Below, one piece after another: positions 27,055 to 36,876 of a DNA stretch of 64,000 bases; the stretch's first letter is position 1; the number at the start of each line of letters is the position of its first letter. Source of the DNA: an uncultured Pseudanabaenaceae cyanobacterium (GTDB taxonomy: Bacteria > Cyanobacteriota > Cyanobacteriia > Pseudanabaenales > Pseudanabaenaceae); assembly GCA_937927915.1 (NCBI GenBank), contig CALGKB010000007.1:124001-188000 (forward strand), given 5' to 3'. The translations under genes were made by a program, and so were the position numbers. Below the pieces are notes generated by a model. That model had not been told where the DNA came from. It saw nothing but the letters and a program-made list of their open reading frames with translations, and searched no databases.

Positions 27055-27147
27055 TTAGCCACAACGACCAACTACTACCTGATGCCCGCAATTTACCAGA
27101 TTGGTCAAGTAACGTTTACCACATTTACTACTATCCTGCACGGGCAT
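27055..27147 (-). CDS. Candidate small Cys-rich protein between rplI and ado
   Basis: A 30-codon frame, beginning MPVQDSSKCGKRY and ending VVVGRCG, with three Cys-Gly pairs (Cys9, Cys20, Cys29) and a His at 22. A perfect Shine-Dalgarno AGGAGG (27150-27155 on the minus strand) lies two bases from the ATG and eight bases from an in-frame GTG at 27141, which would be the better-spaced start (28 residues). A terminator follows at 27000-27024. The Cys/His spacing could bind one zinc ion. I know no family with this sequence. It could instead be a leader peptide, but it is too long and terminates too far from ado to be an obvious attenuator. Confidence 0.55.
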   Translation of the reverse strand: MPVQDSSKCGKRYLTNLVNCGHQVVVGRCG

Positions 27148-27228
27148 CACCTCCTTCTTCCTAAGTGGCTGAATTTATAGAATTCGTTACTTACGATACT
27201 CTATCCCGCCCGATCGGTCAAGGGGAAT

Positions 27229-27690
27229 TTATTCGGGGACAACCTGGAGCTTGATGGTGGCACTAACTTCGCTGTGCAGTTTGATAGTCACGTCGTAGGT
27301 ACCCACGGTTTTGATGTCAGGCATGGTGATTTCCCGCCGGTCGATGGTTTGGTTGGTGCGGGCTTGGATGAGTTCGGCAACTTCAGCGGCTGTGACGGTA
27401 CCAAACAGGGTGTTGTTTTCCCCTGCCTTCTTCTTGATGATGTAGCCGCCTATGGTGGTGATGGCGTCTCTAATGCGCTCTGCGGCTTGGCGTAGTTCTA
27501 ATTGCCGCTGCCGTTCCTTTTCCTTGCGCCGTTCTACCTCTTTGATCACACCGGGGGTTGCCAGGATCGCTAAGCCCTGGGGCAAAAGATAATTGCGGGC
27601 ATAACCAGGAGCGACTTTCACCAGGTCACCCACCTTGCCGACCTTGCTCACATCCTTGGTCAGCATTACTTGCACATCGCGTTTGGACAT
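27229..27690 (-). CDS. rplI: 50S ribosomal protein L9
   Basis: Large-subunit ribosomal protein with two RNA-binding domains joined by a long helix. The 153-residue sequence has the N-terminal KVGKVGDLVKVAPGYARNYLLPQGLA signature, the central helix VIKEVERRKEKERQRQLELRQ and the C-terminal domain with NTLFGTVTAAEVAELI. It sits downstream of the DUF2358 gene by 24 bases on the same strand, so the two are probably cotranscribed. Confidence 0.98.
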   Translation of the reverse strand: MSKRDVQVMLTKDVSKVGKVGDLVKVAPGYARNYLLPQGLAILATPGVIKEVERRKEKERQRQLELRQAAERIRDAITTIGGYIIKKKAGENNTLFGTVTAAEVAELIQARTNQTIDRREITMPDIKTVGTYDVTIKLHSEVSATIKLQVVPE

Positions 27691-27714
27691 AGGGGTATCA
27701 GTAGCTGCAAATTT

Positions 27715-28095
27715 TTAATTGTAGCGGAAATGCTGTTTAATGACATCCCATTTGCTGCAGTGCCAGTAGTCGTAGTGGGCGCAGATTTTACCCTCCCGGT
27801 TCAGTTTTAGTTCTGTCCAACCGGAAACGCTAATGGGGGGTCGCCAGGGCAGGGGGGCACGCCAGCGCATGGTCCAGGTGGTTTGGATGGTGTCTCCCAC
27901 CCGCTCGATGCTGTGCAGTTCTAACTGCAGGTCACGGAACCAGGTGGTGATGAATTTAATCATGTCCTTGTAGCGGTCAATGCCGCGGAAATTATAGACG
28001 GGGTCGCGGAAGTGGACATCGGGGGCATAGATGCTGTAGGTCTGTGCCTGGGGAAAGCGGGCGTAGTCCTGTTTGATGATTTCCAGCAAGTCCAT
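27715..28095 (-). CDS. DUF2358 family protein (NTF2-like fold)
   Basis: A 126-residue protein of a family shared by cyanobacteria and plants. The pattern DLLEIIKQDYARFP, YAPDVHFRDPVYNFRGIDRYKDMI and GHYDYWHC-type ending (here AHYDYWHCSKWD) resembles NTF2-like/SnoaL pockets. Function unknown; a small-molecule binding role is inferred from fold only. It precedes rplI and is divergent from the iron permease gene. Confidence 0.82.
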   Translation of the reverse strand: MDLLEIIKQDYARFPQAQTYSIYAPDVHFRDPVYNFRGIDRYKDMIKFITTWFRDLQLELHSIERVGDTIQTTWTMRWRAPLPWRPPISVSGWTELKLNREGKICAHYDYWHCSKWDVIKQHFRYN

Positions 28096-28116
28096 AGGGC
28101 AGGGAGGAATTTTGCC

Positions 28117-28122
28117 TATAAT
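28117..28122 (+). promoter_or_regulatory. Likely -10 box of the iron permease gene
   Basis: TATAAT 29 bases upstream of the ATG at 28151, in the short spacer between the divergent DUF2358 and FTR1 genes. No Fur-box was recognised around it, which is notable for an iron transport gene next to no other iron genes. Confidence 0.4.
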
Positions 28123-28150
28123 TGTATGTGCCCTTGTCTACTCCTACGGT

Positions 28151-29029
28151 ATGGATTTTGCCCCTGCGCTGCCTGTATTTCTCATCACTCTGCGGGAAGG
28201 TTTAGAAGCTACTTTGGTCATCGGTATTGTCCTGGCATACCTGACAAAATTGGGGGCAAAACACCTCTTCCCATCGGTCTATTTGGGCATAGGGGCGGGC
28301 ATTGCCGCCAGTGTCCTATTGGGATTTGCTATTACCTACGGTCTCGATCGGGTAGGTCTGGCGCAGTGGCAATATGCCCTGGTGGCAAAACATTTTTTAG
28401 AGGTTTTGGTGGCAGTCATAGCGATCGGTTTGTTGAGCTGGATGTTGTTGTGGATGACGCAAACTGCCAAGGGTCTCAAAGCAGCAATTGAAACAGCGGT
28501 GGGGGTAGCGGTGGCAACAGGCACGGGCATTTTTAGTTTGATTTTTATTGATGTCCTTAGGGAAGGGGTGGAGACAGCCCTGTTTATTGGTGCCCAGGCA
28601 CAGCGAGATGGAATTGCCCTGGGGGGAGCGATCGGGGGGATAGCTGCGGCTGCCCTGCTGGGGTGGCTACTCTTCCAGGGGGGGGTAAAACTGAACCTCA
28701 AACTCTTTTTCCGCGTCATGGGATTTGTCCTTCTCCTAATCGTAGGGGGCTTGGTGATTACTGCCCTGCGCCAGTTAGAGTTGGGTATAGAAGCCTGGAG
28801 TCACATTTCCCCCACGGTGCAGGCTTGGTGTGCTGGCAAACCCTCCTGTGTCCTGGGGGGGCAAGTATGGGATTTGAGAGCGGTGTTGCCCGATCGGCAA
28901 TTTCCCGGTGTCCTCCTTAAAACTCTCCTGGGCTATCGGGACAGGCTGTATTTGGGGCAAGGGATCGCCTACCTGGCATTCCTCCTACCGATGGGCTGGC
29001 TCTACTGGCGCCACCTGGCGGGGAAATAG
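28151..29029 (+). CDS. FTR1 family iron permease
   Basis: High-affinity iron (or divalent metal) permease in the plasma membrane, 292 residues with about seven helices. Both metal-binding REGxE motifs are present: REGLE at residues 15-19 and REGVE at about 138-142. The start ATG at 28151 opens directly with the first helix, MDFAPALPVFLITL; the longer open frame upstream runs through the promoter. No multicopper oxidase or EfeO/EfeB partner is nearby, so it is a single-component member of the family. Confidence 0.92.
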   Translation: MDFAPALPVFLITLREGLEATLVIGIVLAYLTKLGAKHLFPSVYLGIGAGIAASVLLGFAITYGLDRVGLAQWQYALVAKHFLEVLVAVIAIGLLSWMLLWMTQTAKGLKAAIETAVGVAVATGTGIFSLIFIDVLREGVETALFIGAQAQRDGIALGGAIGGIAAAALLGWLLFQGGVKLNLKLFFRVMGFVLLLIVGGLVITALRQLELGIEAWSHISPTVQAWCAGKPSCVLGGQVWDLRAVLPDRQFPGVLLKTLLGYRDRLYLGQGIAYLAFLLPMGWLYWRHLAGK

Positions 29030-29036
29030 GGGCGGG

Positions 29037-29042
29037 TATAAT
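29037..29042 (+). promoter_or_regulatory. Likely -10 box of the MPBQ methyltransferase gene
   Basis: TATAAT located 28 bases upstream of the ATG at 29071. With it, transcription would begin at about 29049-29050, directly at the left edge of the HLR1-like element. Confidence 0.45.
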
Positions 29043-29049
29043 AGACAGC

Positions 29050-29067
29050 AATGTAACATTATGTAAA
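29050..29067 (-). promoter_or_regulatory. HLR1-type element (predicted RpaB binding site)
   Basis: Read on the minus strand the 18 bases are TTTACATAATGTTACATT. This fits every position of the published HLR1 consensus (G/T)TTACA(T/A)(T/A)NN(G/T)TTACA(T/A)(T/A), which is bound by the response regulator RpaB. It covers the predicted transcription start and ends three bases before the ATG of the MPBQ methyltransferase. A site at this position would be expected to repress the promoter when RpaB is bound, that is, in low light. Confidence 0.6.
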
Positions 29068-29070
29068 GGT

Positions 29071-29994
29071 ATGGATTGGACAGTCGGCACGTTAGGATTG
29101 GGGTTGGGAGCGATCGGGATTTATGTGGCATCGGCGCGCCCCTACAAGTCCAAGGAATCCGTGGCAAACTCCTATGATGAGTGGACAGCGGACGGCATTT
29201 TAGAGTTTTACTGGGGGGAGCACATTCACCTGGGGCACTACGGCAATCCGCCGGTGGCTAAAAATTTTATCCAAGCGAAAGTAGATTTTGTGCATGAGAT
29301 GGTCAAGTGGGGCAACTTACCTAAGGGGGGGAAGCTCCTGGATGTAGGCTGTGGTATCGGCGGTAGCAGTCGCATCCTAGCGCGGGACTACGGTTATGCA
29401 GTTACAGGTATCAGTATCAGCCCCAAGCAGATCGAGCGGGCAAAGGAGTTGACTCCCGCCGACCTACCTGTGCAGTTCCTAGTGGACGATGCCATGGCGA
29501 TGTCCTTCCCCGACAATACCTTTGATGTGGTGTGGTGCATTGAGGCGGGTCCCCATATGCCGGACAAACAGCAATTTGCGCGGGAGTTGATGCGGGTGTT
29601 GAAGCCGGGGGGTGTCCTAGTGGTGGCGGACTGGAATCAGCGGGATGACCGCCAAGTACCCCTCAACTGGTGGGAACGGATTGTCATGCGGCAATTATTA
29701 GACCAGTGGTCCCACCCCTCTTTTGCTAGTATAGAAGAATTCGCGGCAGCCTTAGAGGCGACAGGGATGGTAGAGGGAGCAGTGATCACTGCCGACTGGA
29801 CAGCAGAAACTTTGCCCTCCTGGTGGGACTCGGTGTGGCAGGGGGTAGCCCGCCCTGAGGGTCTCCTCAAGTTTGGCGTGCCCGGGTTTATTAAGGCGAT
29901 GCGGGAAGTGCCCACGATGCTACTTATGTGGCTGGGGTTTGGCTCTGGTCTCTGTCGCTTCGGGATGTTCCGCGCCCAGAAGAAATTGAGCTAG
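29071..29994 (+). CDS. 2-methyl-6-phytyl/solanyl-benzoquinol methyltransferase
   Basis: SAM-dependent methyltransferase acting on MPBQ and MSBQ in tocopherol and plastoquinone synthesis. The 307-residue protein opens with a membrane-anchoring helix (about residues 5-22) and carries the SAM motif LLDVGCGIGGSSRILA (about residue 92), DAMAMSFPDNTFDVVWCIEAGPHM and the family signature WNQRDDRQVPLNWWE. The sequence follows closely the pattern of the Synechocystis Sll0418-type enzyme. An HLR1-like site sits directly upstream. Confidence 0.93.
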   Translation: MDWTVGTLGLGLGAIGIYVASARPYKSKESVANSYDEWTADGILEFYWGEHIHLGHYGNPPVAKNFIQAKVDFVHEMVKWGNLPKGGKLLDVGCGIGGSSRILARDYGYAVTGISISPKQIERAKELTPADLPVQFLVDDAMAMSFPDNTFDVVWCIEAGPHMPDKQQFARELMRVLKPGGVLVVADWNQRDDRQVPLNWWERIVMRQLLDQWSHPSFASIEEFAAALEATGMVEGAVITADWTAETLPSWWDSVWQGVARPEGLLKFGVPGFIKAMREVPTMLLMWLGFGSGLCRFGMFRAQKKLS

Positions 29995-30004
29995 GGAGTG
30001 CAGG

Positions 30005-30970
30005 ATGGGGGTATTAGCCGATGCCATTCAGCGGGGGGAGTTTCTCATTACGGCGGAGATTTCCCCCCCCAAGGGTACGGATGTGTCGGCAATGCTTGCC
30101 CATGCCAGGGCGCTCCAGGGTCTGGTGCACGCCGTCAATGTCACGGATGGGAGCCGTGCGGTAATGGCGATGAGTCCCCTTGCTGCCGCCTTCCTCATCC
30201 AGCAACAGACAGGGGTAGAGGTGATCTGCCAGATGGCTTGCCGCGATCGCAATCGTCTTGCGCTGCAGGGGGATTTGTTGGGGGCAGCTGCCCTCGGTAT
30301 TGCCAACATTCTGGCCCTAACGGGCGATCCTGTGCAGGCAGGGGACCATCCCGACGCTAAGGCTGTCTTTGATTACGAGTCCGTGCGTCTCCTCCAACTT
30401 ATTGCCAAGTTGAACGCAGGGTTAGATGCCAACGATCGGGCTTTACCCCAAGGGGGCACAAATTTCCTGGCGGGAGCAGCCGTTGACCCCCAATCTACCA
30501 GTTGGTCAGGGTTAAAAACCCGCTTCTGCCGCAAATTAGAGGCGGGGGCACAGTTCTTCCAAAGCCAATTGATTACGGATTTCGATCGCTTAGCCAAGTT
30601 CATGGCGGAGATTGCCTCCCTAGGGGACAAACCTGTCCTAGCGGGGATATTTCTCCTCAAATCCGCCAAAAACGCCCACTTTATCAACAAATATGTCCCC
30701 GGTGTCCACATCCCTGACCACATCATCGATCGCCTCGCCCACGCTGCGGACCCCCTAGACATGGGAATTACGATCGCGGCAGAACAAATTCAACAGGCGC
30801 GCACCCTCTGTCAGGGAGTACACGTGATGGCAGTGAAAGCAGAACACCTAATTCCGGAGATTCTCCGCCGTGCTGGCATAAGTGCCCATCAGGTACAGGA
30901 TAGCCATACGCACCGCTACCCCGTTAGTCACTTGGTGGCTGATCAGACTGAGGCGGGGGTCATCCATTAA
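30005..30970 (+). CDS. metF: Methylenetetrahydrofolate reductase family protein with an overlapping tail
   Basis: Reduces 5,10-methylene-THF to 5-methyl-THF for methionine synthesis, TIM-barrel flavoprotein of 321 residues. Recognisable parts: [14 protein letters not shown] near the start, [35 protein letters not shown] (flavin site region) and [17 protein letters not shown]. The conserved barrel ends near EILRRAG at about residue 290. A further ~29 residues are encoded antisense to the 3' end of pyrB, a 123-base overlap. Partner metE is 33 kb away in the same window. Confidence 0.9.
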   Translation: MGVLADAIQRGEFLITAEISPPKGTDVSAMLAHARALQGLVHAVNVTDGSRAVMAMSPLAAAFLIQQQTGVEVICQMACRDRNRLALQGDLLGAAALGIANILALTGDPVQAGDHPDAKAVFDYESVRLLQLIAKLNAGLDANDRALPQGGTNFLAGAAVDPQSTSWSGLKTRFCRKLEAGAQFFQSQLITDFDRLAKFMAEIASLGDKPVLAGIFLLKSAKNAHFINKYVPGVHIPDHIIDRLAHAADPLDMGITIAAEQIQQARTLCQGVHVMAVKAEHLIPEILRRAGISAHQVQDSHTHRYPVSHLVADQTEAGVIH

Positions 30971-31849
30971 CTCCGAACTGATTTCCACCCCGCGATTGAC
31001 GGGACCAGGGTGCAACACCCGCACCTGGGAACTACACCTTGCCAAGCGTTCCCGCGTAATGCCAAACTGCTGGTGGTATTCCCGCAGACTGGGCAGCAGA
31101 TTTTGCGCCATCCGCTCCGTTTGCAACCGCAATGTCATCACAAAGTCCGCCCCCTCCAGCGCCTTGTCCAGTTGATAGTGCACTTTTACGCCTAACTCCT
31201 GAAATTCCCTGGGCAATAGAGTGGCAGGTGCTGCCAGATGTACCTCTGCCCCGTTGGTAACCAGACTCCAGATATTCGATCGGGCTACGCGGGAGTGCAG
31301 AATATCCCCCACGATCGCTACCTTTTTCCCCGCCATACTCTTTGCTTGGGGCAACTCTGGCTGCAGATAGCTACACATAGTAAAGAGGTCGAGGAGAGCT
31401 TGGGTGGGGTGGGAATGCTTGCCGTCCCCGGCGTTGAGGATGTGCACATTGCCGCTGAGGTTATCCATATCCCTGGCGATGAGGTGGGGGACGCCGGCAT
31501 GCTGGTGGCGGATGACCATGATGTCGGTGCCCATAGCCAAAAACGTGCGGGCAGTGTCTAGGATAGTTTCCCCCTTCACTAGGGCAGAGGTACTAGGGCT
31601 GAAATTGAGGGTATCGGCAGACAGACGCTTAGCCGCCAGCTCAAAACTATTGCGAGTGCGGGTAGAGGGTTCAAAAAATAGGTGGGCGACTACCTTTCCC
31701 TGTAGGGTGGGCACCTTCTTAGTGCGGCGGGACAGTACCTCCCGAAAGGAAGTAGCGGTCTGCAGAATTAACTCGTACTCCTCCTGGCGGAAATCCTCCA
31801 GGGAAAGCAAATGCTGGCGTTGCCAACTAGAGGCTATAGACTCTGCCAT
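30848..31849 (-). CDS. pyrB: Aspartate carbamoyltransferase catalytic chain
   Basis: Second step of pyrimidine synthesis. The 333-residue protein contains the carbamoyl phosphate site [19 protein letters not shown], the [16 protein letters not shown] segment, RHQHAGVPH, and the aspartate loop [10 protein letters not shown] plus [13 protein letters not shown]. The start region is preceded by the gene for the HTH protein, which overlaps by 23 bases. The C-terminal tail [11 protein letters not shown] lies in the 123-base overlap with metF. Confidence 0.97.
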   Translation of the reverse strand: MAESIASSWQRQHLLSLEDFRQEEYELILQTATSFREVLSRRTKKVPTLQGKVVAHLFFEPSTRTRNSFELAAKRLSADTLNFSPSTSALVKGETILDTARTFLAMGTDIMVIRHQHAGVPHLIARDMDNLSGNVHILNAGDGKHSHPTQALLDLFTMCSYLQPELPQAKSMAGKKVAIVGDILHSRVARSNIWSLVTNGAEVHLAAPATLLPREFQELGVKVHYQLDKALEGADFVMTLRLQTERMAQNLLPSLREYHQQFGITRERLARCSSQVRVLHPGPVNRGVEISSELMDDPRLSLISHQVTNGVAVRMAILYLMGTYASTAENLRN

Positions 31850-32501
31850 TGAGGAGAATGTAACTGATACCCTTCTGGCGCAACTTCTCCTGGGCTGCCC
31901 GCAGTAGATACCCCGGCATTTTGATAATCCTTTGCTGGGGAGTAGAAAATCGTCTTGCCAGGCGATGGTTGCGGAAAATGGGCAACGTCGGTTTGTGCTC
32001 CTGCCCTGGCGGTAACTGCCCCAACTCCCGAAAATCCCGCAGGGGACGGGTGACGATCTCAGCTGATCGATCGACTACCAAATAGCAGGTCTCCGGTGCG
32101 CCTAACTCCGCCAGGGGCAAAATAGTGAGAGTGCTGGGCAGAAAAATATCCTCGCCCCCTTCCTCTTCCTCTGCCTCCTCCTCTTCTTCCTCCAAATCCG
32201 CTACGTCACCAAAGTCATCATCCCCCACTAACTCCTCCAATACATCTATGGGGGCAATATCCTCTACTGGCTGCACCTCTGGCTCCTCTGTCTCCTCTGG
32301 TTTAGGCACGATGGACAGTTGTTTTGCCTGCCGCCCCGATCGTTTACTTTGGATGAGGGCAGCCTCCTTCCCCTCCTTAATTACCCGTGCTATGGTGCTA
32401 ATACTGACACCAAATTTTGCCGCCAAGTCCGCATTGGACATCTGGCTATACAGCTGTAAAATCTCTTGCTTCTGTGCGGGGGTCAACTTCGTGGGAGCCA
32501 T
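31827..32501 (-). CDS. Helix-turn-helix protein with an acidic linker, conserved in cyanobacteria
   Basis: A 224-residue protein. Residues 5-50 form a transposase/Hin-like helix-turn-helix ([39 protein letters not shown]). Residues ~70-115 are a low-complexity acidic linker with long Glu runs. The C-terminal ~105 residues ([64 protein letters not shown]) look like a separate conserved domain I cannot name. It overlaps pyrB by 23 bases and the M48 peptidase gene by one base. A DNA-binding regulator is the best inference. Confidence 0.72.
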   Translation of the reverse strand: MAPTKLTPAQKQEILQLYSQMSNADLAAKFGVSISTIARVIKEGKEAALIQSKRSGRQAKQLSIVPKPEETEEPEVQPVEDIAPIDVLEELVGDDDFGDVADLEEEEEEAEEEEGGEDIFLPSTLTILPLAELGAPETCYLVVDRSAEIVTRPLRDFRELGQLPPGQEHKPTLPIFRNHRLARRFSTPQQRIIKMPGYLLRAAQEKLRQKGISYILLNGRVYSL

Positions 32502-33472
32502 TACTTGATGCCCTTAAGCCGATCGATTTCTGCCTGTAATTCTGCAATTTGTTTGCGCAGCTGCTCTGCTGTTTCCTTGGTCCCCTCATCCGTCACTGCC
32601 CCGTTAGACACCTCCACTGCCCCTTCCGCCGTTGTTTTATAGTTGCCCCGCAGAATTTGGGCGTACTCCTCCGAGCGGGACCACTGCGCCAGATAACTTA
32701 GGCGCTCCACAGGAAAGGGATGACTAGACATAGACAGCAAACCGTTGTAGAAGAGCAGCTTATAGACCTGATTTAAGCCGTCTGTATCCAAACCCTCGTA
32801 CTGTTCCGCCTGCCGATTAAACTCAATCAGACTTAGTTCGTGGGCGAACTTTTGGCTGCCCCCTGCCACCTTCATCATCGTCCTCTGCACAATCTCCAGT
32901 TCATCCATGACCAACAGAGCCGCCCGATCGGCAGACAATTCCGCCTTGCGCCGCCACTCATAGAAAGCTAGTAAAAGCCCTAGACTCACCACCTGCCCCA
33001 AACCTAGCGTCGCCTGGGAGAGCGTGGAGATAATCTGCATCGCCCAGCTGCCCATCAGGATCAGGGTAGTATGTTCGCACTTGATATGCCCCAGCTCATG
33101 GGCTAGGACTGTCTTGATTTCCTCCTCTGACAAAACATCCAGGAGGGCAGAATTAACTACAATGTAGGGCTTCTCCTTCCCCAGAGAATAGCTGTTAACT
33201 AGGGGGCTTTGGGCAACAAACAAGTCCGGCTCCGGCGTCACATCTAAACTGGCTACACAGTCCCGAAACATCTGATAAAGAGTGGCGTACTGCCGCGGTC
33301 CCACCTGCACATAGTTGCCCAGATTAAAAATAAACTGGGGGCGCTCCGAAAAATACTCAATGAACTTTCTAGCTAGGAGGTCAAAACCAGGCACACTACG
33401 TAACGCCTGCTCCGCCTGCCGATCGAGGGGGTGGCGAAACGCCTCACTAGATATGCCTGGGTACCGTGCCAT
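32501..33472 (-). CDS. M48 family metallopeptidase with coiled-coil tail
   Basis: A 323-residue zinc peptidase related to HtpX/Ste24. The zinc motif HELGH is at about residue 145 (VLAHELGHIKCEHTTL) and the third ligand Glu is in RRKAELSADRAAL. One or two hydrophobic segments lie between (SWAMQIISTLSQATLGLG and VVSLGLLLAFYEW). The C-terminus (EQLRKQIAELQAEIDRLKG) is a short coiled coil. It is probably a membrane-associated quality-control protease. It precedes the HTH gene and pyrB in one overlapping run on the minus strand. Confidence 0.9.
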   Translation of the reverse strand: MARYPGISSEAFRHPLDRQAEQALRSVPGFDLLARKFIEYFSERPQFIFNLGNYVQVGPRQYATLYQMFRDCVASLDVTPEPDLFVAQSPLVNSYSLGKEKPYIVVNSALLDVLSEEEIKTVLAHELGHIKCEHTTLILMGSWAMQIISTLSQATLGLGQVVSLGLLLAFYEWRRKAELSADRAALLVMDELEIVQRTMMKVAGGSQKFAHELSLIEFNRQAEQYEGLDTDGLNQVYKLLFYNGLLSMSSHPFPVERLSYLAQWSRSEEYAQILRGNYKTTAEGAVEVSNGAVTDEGTKETAEQLRKQIAELQAEIDRLKGIK

Positions 33473-33490
33473 GACTCACCTCTACCTCAT

Positions 33491-33562
33491 ACCCCCAACG
33501 GGATTCGAACCCGTGTCGCATCCGTGAAAGGGATGTGTCCTAGGCCTCTAGACGATGGGGGC
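33491..33562 (-). tRNA. tRNA-Glu (anticodon TTC)
   Basis: Cloverleaf on the minus strand: acceptor GCCCCCA / TGGGGGT, anticodon stem-loop with CCTTTCACGG giving anticodon TTC, and T-loop GGTTCGAATCC. No CCA is encoded. In cyanobacteria this tRNA also supplies glutamate for tetrapyrrole synthesis by the C5 pathway. Confidence 0.96.
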
Positions 33563-33652
33563 TTGCGAACCACGCCTACTTAAGATAGCACAACTACTTC
33601 CGTAAATGCAACATTTGCTTAAACTTTCTTAGACGGTACAGGTCTTATCATA

Positions 33653-33664
33653 GTGAGTACTCAC
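33653..33664. repeat. 12-base perfect palindrome upstream of the gene at 33684
   Basis: GTGAGTACTCAC ends 19 bases before the ATG of the next gene. It could be an operator for a dimeric repressor or a chance palindrome. No matching second site was seen. Confidence 0.3.
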
Positions 33665-33683
33665 CGTCAGACTCTGGAGATAG

Positions 33684-35231
<1,548 letters not shown>

Positions 35232-35251
35232 TCACTTCCTGGTCGTCAAGG

Positions 35252-35947
35252 TTAGTCAATAATTTTAATCTTTCCTGCCTCGATTTGCTGAAAAACTCGA
35301 TTGATTTGGTAACAGTCCCGATCGGAGAGACCCCGATTGGTAAAAATGGTGTTGAAGATGGCTTTGCTGAGGTGCATATAGCCCTTGCGACTGAGGACAC
35401 CGGCATTGATGATGCGTCCCACCACCTCTTCTAGGCTCATTGTTTCCTGGGAGGGAGTAGGGGCGGCGGGGGCGGGCATGGGTTGTAGGGTTGTAGGGGG
35501 AGTTTGCAGGGTTGTAGTTTTGCTAGCAGTTTGGAGAGTAGTGGTAGTGCGGGGTGCCGCCTTTTTCAAGCAACGGGCAATGGCAGCTTTAAGGAGCACG
35601 GGGTCAAAGGGTTTAGTGAGATAGTCTTCTGCCCCCAATTCCATACACCGCATCACACTCTCAATTTCTTCCAGGGCAGAGATCATAATCACAGGGATAC
35701 TCTTTAGCCCCTCTTCTGACTTCATGGTCTGCAGGACTTCGTAGCCGTCCATCTCCGGCATCATAATATCCAGGAGGACAAGGTCGTATTGCTTTTGCCT
35801 TGCCATCTCCAGGGCTTCTACACCGTTGGCTGCCATCTCGATCGTAAATCCCTGTTGCCGCAGACGGCGGGCGAGGGTATCCCGATTCATCTCGTTGTCA
35901 TCGACGACTAGGACAGTGTAGGCAGAGGTGGGGTTAGGGTTGGTCAT
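35252..35947 (-). CDS. Response regulator (REC plus unknown C-terminal helical domain)
   Basis: A 231-residue protein. The N-terminal REC domain (residues ~10-128) has the acidic pair VVDDNEMNRD, acceptor Asp in LVLLDIMMPEMDGY and the Lys in YLTKPFDP. A Pro/Thr-rich linker (residues ~130-170) joins it to a ~60-residue helical domain, LEEVVGRIINAGVLSRKGYMHLSKAIF and so on, that I cannot name. It is third in a run of three overlapping REC genes, overlapping the preceding one by four bases. Confidence 0.88.
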   Translation of the reverse strand: MTNPNPTSAYTVLVVDDNEMNRDTLARRLRQQGFTIEMAANGVEALEMARQKQYDLVLLDIMMPEMDGYEVLQTMKSEEGLKSIPVIMISALEEIESVMRCMELGAEDYLTKPFDPVLLKAAIARCLKKAAPRTTTTLQTASKTTTLQTPPTTLQPMPAPAAPTPSQETMSLEEVVGRIINAGVLSRKGYMHLSKAIFNTIFTNRGLSDRDCYQINRVFQQIEAGKIKIID

Positions 35948-36876
35948 AGGTTGTTTCCAGGTAACAGCTGCGACGCAATGGCATTGCCACTGGTTTTGGC
36001 GCGGTCTAGTTCCCGATCGGCTTGCTGTAACAGTTCCGTTGGGTCAACAGTGGAACCTGGCGCCGTAACAATGCCTATACTAATAGTGACATAGGACCTA
36101 AGGGGTGAACAAGGGTGTGGCAGTTGGGCACTAGTCAGTTTTGCTTGCAGAGCCTGTGCCCAGGCAAGGGCGGTTTCTTGGTCAGTCTCAGGCATAACCA
36201 CAACAAATTCCCCCCCCCAGTCATGGAAGAGTTGGCTAGGGGGTACCACTGCTGTCTGCAAAATTTTTGCCACCTGTTGCAACAGAGAGGTGGTCGCTGC
36301 TTTACCCTGTTGGTCGCGGTACTGACCCAAATAATCGACACTGAGGGAAACGATCGTGATCACAGTAGGGGGGGTGTAGGATTGGCAATAGTAGTCCAGG
36401 GCACGGCGGCTAGGCAGTTGGGTGAGGGGGTGAGTGAGAGCACTGTTTTCCAGTTCCGAGAGGTATGCCCTTTGTCGATCGCTGAGGTATTTCCGTTCCA
36501 GACAGACACCGACGCGGGCTTTGAGGATGAGGGGATCAAAGGGCTTCGGTAAATAATCTTCCGCCCCCAGTTCAATACAACGAACCACACTGTCCGTCTC
36601 CTCCATGGCTGAGATCATAATCACGGGAATCGATCGGTACTTTTCCTCCCCCTTTAGTTTCGCGAGCACCTCATAGCCACTGAGGTCAGGCATCATTACA
36701 TCTAGGAGAATGAGGTCAAAGTCTTGTTTTTGCAGGAGGTCAAAGGCTTGCCTTCCCCCTTCTACTGCCGTGATTTGGCGATACCCTTGGCGGCGGAGAT
36801 GGCGTTGCAGAATCTCCCGATTCATGTCATTGTCGTCGACAATGAGGAGGCGATACTGGTCAGGAGATGGGAGCAC
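35944..36876 (-). CDS. Response regulator with degenerate GGDEF domain
   Basis: A 310-residue REC-GGDEF protein. REC has VDDNDMNRE, acceptor Asp in LILLDVMMPDLSGY and YLPKPFDP. The GGDEF domain starts near residue 150 (HPLTQLPSRRALD), but the signature that should read RYGGDEF or RWGGEEF is HDWGGEFVVV, lacking one acidic residue and the preceding Arg. The frame is intact through a run of nine Cs. It is probably a poor or inactive diguanylate cyclase. It lies between two other REC genes with 17- and 4-base overlaps. Confidence 0.88.
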   Translation of the reverse strand: MLPSPDQYRLLIVDDNDMNREILQRHLRRQGYRQITAVEGGRQAFDLLQKQDFDLILLDVMMPDLSGYEVLAKLKGEEKYRSIPVIMISAMEETDSVVRCIELGAEDYLPKPFDPLILKARVGVCLERKYLSDRQRAYLSELENSALTHPLTQLPSRRALDYYCQSYTPPTVITIVSLSVDYLGQYRDQQGKAATTSLLQQVAKILQTAVVPPSQLFHDWGGEFVVVMPETDQETALAWAQALQAKLTSAQLPHPCSPLRSYVTISIGIVTAPGSTVDPTELLQQADRELDRAKTSGNAIASQLLPGNNL

